In this document: positions 21,146-25,242 of the stretch, in pieces
Position numbering within the stretch: the stretch's first letter is position 1
Layout: each line of letters begins with the position of its first letter
Virus record (IMG/VR): IMGVR_UViG_3300027133_000016
Coordinates: 1 to 25,242 of that record
Length of the DNA: 25,242 bases
DNA from: a virus
Strand: one strand, 5' to 3'
Made by a program: the position numbers and the translations under genes
The notes under the pieces: model-generated
What the model saw: only the letters and a program-made list of their open reading frames with translations
Database searches by the model: none
What the model was told of the DNA's origin: nothing

Positions 21146-21565
21146 TTATTTTACCTTCTTACCAATGTTATATTTAGGGACTAATTCCCATTCATCTTTC
21201 TCTTTATAAGAGACCACTTTAATTTGAGATAGAGATGCTTTAGGGTCAGCACGTTTAGAATCAAGAATCTTCAACAGTTCCCAGTCTTCCAACAATGTTG
21301 CAATAGCATTTCTTCTCTCAATATCACCAGAAGTGATATTCGATTCTTTACCATCCAAAGCAAATAGTTCTTTGAAGTGAACGATAAAGTATCTACCCTG
21401 CTTATGTAAAATATGGCAGGATTGATATAATTTCTTTTCTTTTCTGGATGCGATCCCGATGCGGGTAAGTGTCTCACGAACCTTCAGAAAGTTGTCAGGT
21501 TCAGGTAAAGTCACTTCAAGCATGGACTCTGGCGTCCAGTCGTAGTAAATCATTTCAACAGTCAT
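21146..21565 (-). CDS. regA: RegA translational repressor
   Basis: RegA binds early phage mRNAs near start codons and blocks ribosome loading. The 139-aa protein begins MTVEMIYYDWTPESMLEVTL and has LTRIGIASRKEKKLYQSCHI and YFIVHFKELFALDGK, all typical of RegA; T4 RegA is 122 aa. It follows gp62 by 2 bp with GGTGG upstream, keeping the T4 order 45-44-62-regA. It probably regulates its own operon, as in T4. Confidence 0.93.
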   Translation of the reverse strand: MTVEMIYYDWTPESMLEVTLPEPDNFLKVRETLTRIGIASRKEKKLYQSCHILHKQGRYFIVHFKELFALDGKESNITSGDIERRNAIATLLEDWELLKILDSKRADPKASLSQIKVVSYKEKDEWELVPKYNIGKKVK

Positions 21566-21567
21566 GA

Positions 21568-21945
21568 TTATTTTCCACCTTTATATAATTTTTGTTCTAT
21601 CATAGCCAACTGCTCATCAGACAATACACTCAATGCCTGTTTAGCCTTTTCGTTAGAATACCCATAGTATTCTTTCACTAAACGTAAAGACTCAGAAATG
21701 GCATCCTTCTTAGACCATTTACTGAATCTTTTCTTTTTAGTAATACTATTTAGCAAAAACGAAAATTGCCAGTTCTTTGGAATCCCATAATGGCGATTCA
21801 TCTCGTTGGCGTACAATAGGGTATCTGGAAAATAAGACAACCCTTTATTCACGATCCAAGCATTATAATCCTTATGTGCTTGGGGATCTTCGAATAGGTT
21901 TTGTTTGGTGAAATTTATTGCATTAATATAATCAAATGGACTCAT
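21568..21945 (-). CDS. 62: Clamp loader small subunit gp62
   Basis: gp62 joins four gp44 subunits to load the gp45 clamp. The 125-aa protein begins MSPFDYINAINFTKQNLFED, continues through NAWIVNKGLSYFPDTLLYAN and HYGIPKNWQFSFLLNSITKK, and ends in a helical region LSDEQLAMIEQKLYKGGK. The SYFPDT...LNxxxxxxxxxKQxxFLL-like arrangement is typical of T4-type gp62. It is shorter than T4 gp62 (187 aa). Its ATG overlaps the upstream stop by 4 nt, so it is coupled to the small membrane protein rather than directly to gp44. Confidence 0.9.
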   Translation of the reverse strand: MSPFDYINAINFTKQNLFEDPQAHKDYNAWIVNKGLSYFPDTLLYANEMNRHYGIPKNWQFSFLLNSITKKKRFSKWSKKDAISESLRLVKEYYGYSNEKAKQALSVLSDEQLAMIEQKLYKGGK

Positions 21946-22277
21946 GAATCAAACCCGACTTCTTTCAAATTATCAGGAGTCGCTGCGAACTTTTTACCTG
22001 GATATCTTTTATCCAAGTTTTCTTCTAGTTCTTTGCGATTAGTTCCCTGAGCCATAAATGTATTATCGGGAAGTGAATATACAAAATATCCATGATCTAC
22101 CTTCTCAATTTTAATTGGCAGGTATTTCTTTTTTATTTCATCAATGTGTTCTTGTAATACCTCAAGAGTTTCTTCTTGCTGCATTTTTCTAACTTCAGCA
22201 ATCGCTTTAAATTCTCTGAGATACCAACCAAGACGAACAAGCATAAAGGCGACCAAAATGTATATGAGTAGTTCCAT
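21942..22277 (-). CDS. Small membrane-anchored protein between gp44 and gp62
   Basis: The N-terminus LLIYILVAFMLVRLGWYL is one probable transmembrane helix, followed by a charged coiled-coil stretch (EVRKMQQEETLEVLQEHIDE) and a small globular tail with VDHGYFVYSLPDNTFMAQG and RYPGKKFAATPDNL. AAGGA lies six bases before the ATG. In T4 gene 62 follows 44 directly; here this 111-aa gene is inserted. The topology would put most of the protein on one side of the membrane. Function unknown; possibly membrane anchoring of replication or a moron gene. Confidence 0.8.
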   Translation of the reverse strand: MELLIYILVAFMLVRLGWYLREFKAIAEVRKMQQEETLEVLQEHIDEIKKKYLPIKIEKVDHGYFVYSLPDNTFMAQGTNRKELEENLDKRYPGKKFAATPDNLKEVGFDS

Positions 22278-22286
22278 ATCATATCC

Positions 22287-23240
22287 TTATTTGAATTTAC
22301 ACTGAGCCATAACTTCAGTCAGTGCTGCCATAATATTTATCTCTTGGTCTGCTACGAATGCTGCTTTATATTGATAGTCTGCAAGAATAAGAATCAACTG
22401 AGGAATGCTCACTTCTTGCATGTTGCCAACTGCATTATCATACAACTCACGAAACAATGGAGCAGTACCCAACTCGCTATTCTTTCCAACCCACTTGCGA
22501 ACTTCACCGAAGTTCTTTTCCTTCATATCTTTGACAAGTTGTTTGTAAGATTCTGCACTGGCATTGATAAGGATACCAGAATCAATCTTACCAGAAACAG
22601 AGTAACGCTGAAGTTCGTTCAGGATACGACGATAGTCAGGGAAGTGTTTAATGATGAGTTCAGAAACCACCTTTGGATCAAACTCAATATTCTCTTGTTT
22701 GAGAATCTGCGCTGCACGCTTGAAGAATGTTGCAGCAATTTCCTGCTTGTCTTTAGATTCAATCTTGAATTCAATCACAGCACAACGACTATGCAATGGT
22801 TCAATGATTCGGTTCTTAAAGTTACAGGTGAAGATAAAAGAACAGTTGCCAGAGAACTGCTCAATAAAGTTACGAAGAGCAGGTTGCACTGACTCTGCAT
22901 TCATATAGTCTGCTTCGTCAACGATAACTACTTTCTTGGCGTCAGTCAGGGATACAGTAGAAGCAAAGTTCTTGATTGTAGTTCGCAGAGTGTCAATTGA
23001 ACGACCTTCATCAGATCCGTTAATCATAATAAAGTCTGCTCCGACTTCATTGCAAAGTGCTTTGGCAATAGTAGTCTTACCAACACCAGCTGTTCCGCAG
23101 AACAAAAATGTTGGTAGCTGTCCTTTAGATACATATTCCCTGAATGTCTGTTTCAACGATTCAGGGAGAACACAATCATCAATTTTCTGTGGGCGATATT
23201 TCTCTACCCAAAGAAACAAATCATCACGTGATTCAATCAT
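22287..23240 (-). CDS. 44: Clamp loader large subunit gp44 (AAA+ ATPase)
   Basis: The ATPase that opens and loads the sliding clamp with gp62. The 317-aa protein has the AAA+ order: WVEKYRP at 11-17 (clamp loader box II), Walker A GTAGVGKTT at 49-57, Walker B VIVDEAD at 105-111, sensor 1 FTCN near 137-140, and the SRC arginine-finger motif at 151-153, then a helical collar domain. Length equals T4 gp44 (319 aa). AAGGA lies seven bases before the ATG, in a TAAGGAATTTGTTATG context that resembles T4 RegA target sites. Confidence 0.95.
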   Translation of the reverse strand: MIESRDDLFLWVEKYRPQKIDDCVLPESLKQTFREYVSKGQLPTFLFCGTAGVGKTTIAKALCNEVGADFIMINGSDEGRSIDTLRTTIKNFASTVSLTDAKKVVIVDEADYMNAESVQPALRNFIEQFSGNCSFIFTCNFKNRIIEPLHSRCAVIEFKIESKDKQEIAATFFKRAAQILKQENIEFDPKVVSELIIKHFPDYRRILNELQRYSVSGKIDSGILINASAESYKQLVKDMKEKNFGEVRKWVGKNSELGTAPLFRELYDNAVGNMQEVSIPQLILILADYQYKAAFVADQEINIMAALTEVMAQCKFK

Positions 23241-23267
23241 AACAAATTCCTTATAACAAATTAAATA

Positions 23268-23912
23268 TCAAAAATACCTATCATTGGGTGTATAGGTATC
23301 TACATCAACAACCCCAAAATTAAACGAAAAAGAAATCCTATCACCTTCAGATTTATTTTCTCTTACGGCATGCATAATATTTGCAGGTGCTAAAACTAAC
23401 GCACCTTCAACTGGTGTAACGTAATGTTTAACTGCAGTTATATTATTTCTGTTATGGAAATATTTGGCTGCATAATTAAAATATGTACTAATATCTGGAT
23501 GCAAATAAACCAGATCGCCAGATTCTAAAGGTACTTTAGGGTAGTATGATCCAGCTAATACATTCCCTGGATGTGGATGGCTTTCTAGATTAGATCCTGG
23601 AGGATATATATTGAACCAACAAGAATCCAAAACCAAATTAACTGTTGGTCTTGGATTTAACTCATTAAAACAAGTCTTTGCATTTTCAAAAATTAAACCA
23701 ATTAACTTTTTAGTTTCTGGGAATGCTAAAAAGTCTTTTTTAGTTAAATTATAACTCTTCCACTTTAAAGAATATTTACTATGTCCCTCTGGGTTTCTAT
23801 GCTCAGGATCTTTACTTCTTAGTGTATAAGCATGGCTAGATATTTTTTCATTATCTATTGGCAGATCTTTCCACTGCCAAATAGGATAGGTGAATATATC
23901 TGTTCGAGTCAT
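23268..23912 (-). CDS. Putative 2OG-Fe(II) oxygenase (prolyl-hydroxylase-like fold)
   Basis: From the ATG at 23910-23912 it is 214 aa (a GTG at 23921 overlapping gp45 by 4 nt is an alternative). Motifs: WFNIYPPGSNLESHPHPGNV with the HxH/HxD-type metal-binding pair in SHPHPGN, AGSYYPKVPLESGDLVYLHP, then APANIMHAVRENKSEGDRIS with the distal His and the 2-oxoglutarate Arg, and SFNFGV. This matches the family of putative 2OG-Fe(II) oxygenases found in many marine phages. If the metal pair is H-P-H rather than HxD, one ligand is atypical. The substrate is unknown. It sits between the clamp and clamp loader genes. Confidence 0.82.
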   Translation of the reverse strand: MTRTDIFTYPIWQWKDLPIDNEKISSHAYTLRSKDPEHRNPEGHSKYSLKWKSYNLTKKDFLAFPETKKLIGLIFENAKTCFNELNPRPTVNLVLDSCWFNIYPPGSNLESHPHPGNVLAGSYYPKVPLESGDLVYLHPDISTYFNYAAKYFHNRNNITAVKHYVTPVEGALVLAPANIMHAVRENKSEGDRISFSFNFGVVDVDTYTPNDRYF

Positions 23913-23917
23913 TGATC

Positions 23918-24571
23918 TCACTCAAATGTAGAGTCAGCTTCAACGGCTACATAATAAACCAAATCACCAGCACCTTTGAAGCGAGAGATCTTCTTGGAAG
24001 AAATGCTAACATCATAATCTCCAGGAAGCATCTTTAGGTTCTCAACCTTCAAGTTTGCTTTGAAAGTTTTGTTTGTGGTACCAACAGTTTCATTGAAACT
24101 ATTTGCGGTAGCATTCTTCTTATCGCCAACGACAGCAATGATAGTTGAACCATCACCGATGATTGATAGGTCTTCACTGCGAAGAACACCTGCAGTCTTA
24201 CGAAGCATATCCAACTGAGTAGCAGTTAGTTTGAAGTTAATCTCTGCTTCAGGGAATGTGATTGCTTTCTGCGGAGCAGTCAATACTTCAGGTGATGCAG
24301 CGAAGTATTTAATCGTACTCTTACCTTGTTTGATTGTAACGAACTTCTCACCGAACTCAAGTTCAGGATCTTCGAACAAAGACATGGCACCCAAGAACTC
24401 ATTGAGATCGTAGATGCCAAAGTCGGGAAATGTTTCTGCCACTGTAGTGTCAGCCATCACATTTTTCTGTGATGAGATGGTTGCAAGTTTATTACCTTGC
24501 TTCAACAACAGATTGCTATTAATACCAGCAAAGTTTTTAATTACTGCAACTGTTTCTTTAGATAACTTCAT
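23918..24571 (-). CDS. 45: Sliding clamp gp45
   Basis: The trimeric ring that holds polymerase on DNA and, in T4, activates late transcription. The 217-aa protein begins MKLSKETVAVIKNFAGINSN and has the repeated clamp fold, with FPDFGIYDLNEFLGAMSLFE in the first domain and TATQLDMLRKTAGVLRSEDL in the second, ending DLVYYVAVEADSTFE. Length is close to T4 gp45 (228 aa). AGGAG lies six bases upstream of the ATG. It is the first gene after the promoter at 24612. Confidence 0.95.
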   Translation of the reverse strand: MKLSKETVAVIKNFAGINSNLLLKQGNKLATISSQKNVMADTTVAETFPDFGIYDLNEFLGAMSLFEDPELEFGEKFVTIKQGKSTIKYFAASPEVLTAPQKAITFPEAEINFKLTATQLDMLRKTAGVLRSEDLSIIGDGSTIIAVVGDKKNATANSFNETVGTTNKTFKANLKVENLKMLPGDYDVSISSKKISRFKGAGDLVYYVAVEADSTFE

Positions 24572-24611
24572 TTACTTCTCCTATTCATATGTAACATAAC
24601 TATGTATTCTC

Positions 24612-24640
24612 ATTTTACCTTCAAACTGATTAAAAGTAAA
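24612..24640 (-). promoter_or_regulatory. Sigma-70-type promoter upstream of gp45
   Basis: Minus strand: TTTACT at 24640-24635, 17-bp spacer, TAAAAT at 24617-24612. It begins two bases after the band-7 gene stop and leaves about a 35-base leader before gp45. The -10 is one base off the consensus, so it may be weaker than the other three. Confidence 0.65.
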
Positions 24641-24642
24641 AT

Positions 24643-25242
24643 TTATTTTCCAATCATCAAACCAGTCATATTGCTTGGAACAACAATAGTCTGAACCTTG
24701 CCATTCTTAATACCTTCAGAGATATTCAATGCAGCTTGAGCATTCATAAACGCAATGGAACTCGCAGAGTTATTTGCAAGAGCAGCCATCCGCTCAGCTT
24801 CTTTACGAGCAGTCTGTACTTCTACTTCTTTCTGTTTGAATTCATTCTTTGCACGAACCAATTCATTGGCAGATGCTACAACCGAATCAGCAGGAACGAT
24901 GTTACGAATAAGAACCTGTCCGATAATTAGACTTCCATCAAGTTTCTCATCAGCAAGACTCTTTTGAATCTGCTCTCTGATTGCTTGTTCCATTGCTTGA
25001 CGATTGTCCGCCATATCCAGTGCTTCGTACTTACGTGCTTCTTTGTAAATAGCATTACGTGCAGTTTGAACAATGTAATTATACATCAGGTAAATATCGC
25101 CATTGTGTTTAGCGTGGAATGCTTGACTCTTTTGACTATAGAGTTCAGCAACTTGTGCTTGATTAATGTTATAGATAACCACAGCATCAAAGTCTTTCAT
25201 AGTGCTGTTGTCTTTGGCAACAGGGGTCATGTCGTCAAGTTT
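24643..25242 (-). CDS. SPFH/band-7 (prohibitin-like) protein, 5' end cut by the window
   Basis: The frame is open to the right edge (KLDD before the first visible Met), so 199 C-terminal residues are present. They include the end of the band-7 domain (DFDAVVIYNINQAQVAELYS, LDGSLIIGQVLIRNIVPADS) and the following helical region (NEFKQKEVEVQTARKEAERM) with the Ala-rich ANNSASSIAFMNAQAAL and a hydrophobic end VVPSNMTGLMIGK. These proteins assemble rings on membranes and control proteases. Prohibitin-like genes are known in marine T4-like phages. The membrane anchor, if any, is outside the window. Confidence 0.85.
   Translation of the reverse strand, partial: KLDDMTPVAKDNSTMKDFDAVVIYNINQAQVAELYSQKSQAFHAKHNGDIYLMYNYIVQTARNAIYKEARKYEALDMADNRQAMEQAIREQIQKSLADEKLDGSLIIGQVLIRNIVPADSVVASANELVRAKNEFKQKEVEVQTARKEAERMAALANNSASSIAFMNAQAALNISEGIKNGKVQTIVVPSNMTGLMIGK

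Noticed and set aside
19806-21176. CCTAAATA strings near gene ends (also near 4480) as late promoters
   Set aside because: They differ from TATAAATA and mostly include stop codons (TAA or TAG); too weak to call.
22344-22892. 182-codon open frame on the plus strand
   Set aside because: Antisense to gp44, whose motifs are all intact; the frame gives no recognisable protein.
1-25242. CRISPR arrays, insertion sequences, introns, inteins, tRNA genes
   Set aside because: No regular direct repeats, transposase, split core gene or cloverleaf was seen by eye; all core genes read through intact.

Overview
The window is a densely packed, AT-rich stretch of a tailed-phage genome in which every supportable gene lies on the minus strand. 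The core genes are the T4-type replication and recombination set: sliding clamp gp45, clamp loader gp44 and gp62, RegA, DNA ligase gp30, a DexA-like exonuclease, family B DNA polymerase gp43, UvsX and helicase gp41. With Hsp20, a MazG-like hydrolase, an SPFH/band-7 protein, 2-oxoglutarate oxygenases and several small proteins of the kind seen in ocean T4-like phages, this points to a marine T4-like myovirus (cyanophage or pelagiphage relative). No photosynthesis gene is present here, so a heterotrophic marine host is possible. The host cannot be fixed from this window.

Transcription runs from high to low coordinates in four blocks. Each is headed by a promoter of the form TTTAC(A/T)-17 bp-TATAAT or TAAAAT. 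(1) The promoter at 24612-24640 serves gp45, a 2OG oxygenase, gp44, a small membrane protein, gp62, regA, a 58-aa protein, a structured non-coding gap, a phasin-like protein, hsp20 and four small genes. It ends in a run of hairpins at 19202-19314. (2) The promoter at 19158-19186 serves small conserved proteins, a SWIM zinc-finger protein, MazG, DNA ligase, more small proteins, an exonuclease, gp43 and an Asp/Asn-hydroxylase-like protein. (3) The promoter at 10749-10777 serves uvsX, a small protein, gp41, a TET/JBP-type DNA dioxygenase, a GT-B glycosyltransferase, a HAD phosphatase, an HExxH metallopeptidase and a PD-(D/E)XK nuclease-like protein. (4) The promoter at 3538-3566, with a T4-type late motif (TATAAATA) just upstream, serves three very basic His/Lys-rich proteins, a lipoprotein and two small proteins. 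A band-7 gene is cut by the right edge and a small gene by the left edge.

The two most interesting systems follow. The TET/JBP dioxygenase and adjacent glycosyltransferase look like a DNA-base hypermodification cassette, and the dioxygenase ends in SLDEFFA, almost the same as the polymerase tail SLEDFFG, which suggests tethering to the sliding clamp. The three basic proteins at 671-3518 (a ligase-like nucleotidyltransferase, a HIGH-type nucleotidyltransferase and a nuclease-like protein) all begin with MKxFxx(F/Y)(L/I)xE. This resembles the T4 internal-protein capsid-targeting leader and its head-protease site, so they may be enzymes packaged in the virion. A roughly 170-nt region of predicted hairpins at 20788-20958 is a candidate new phage RNA element.
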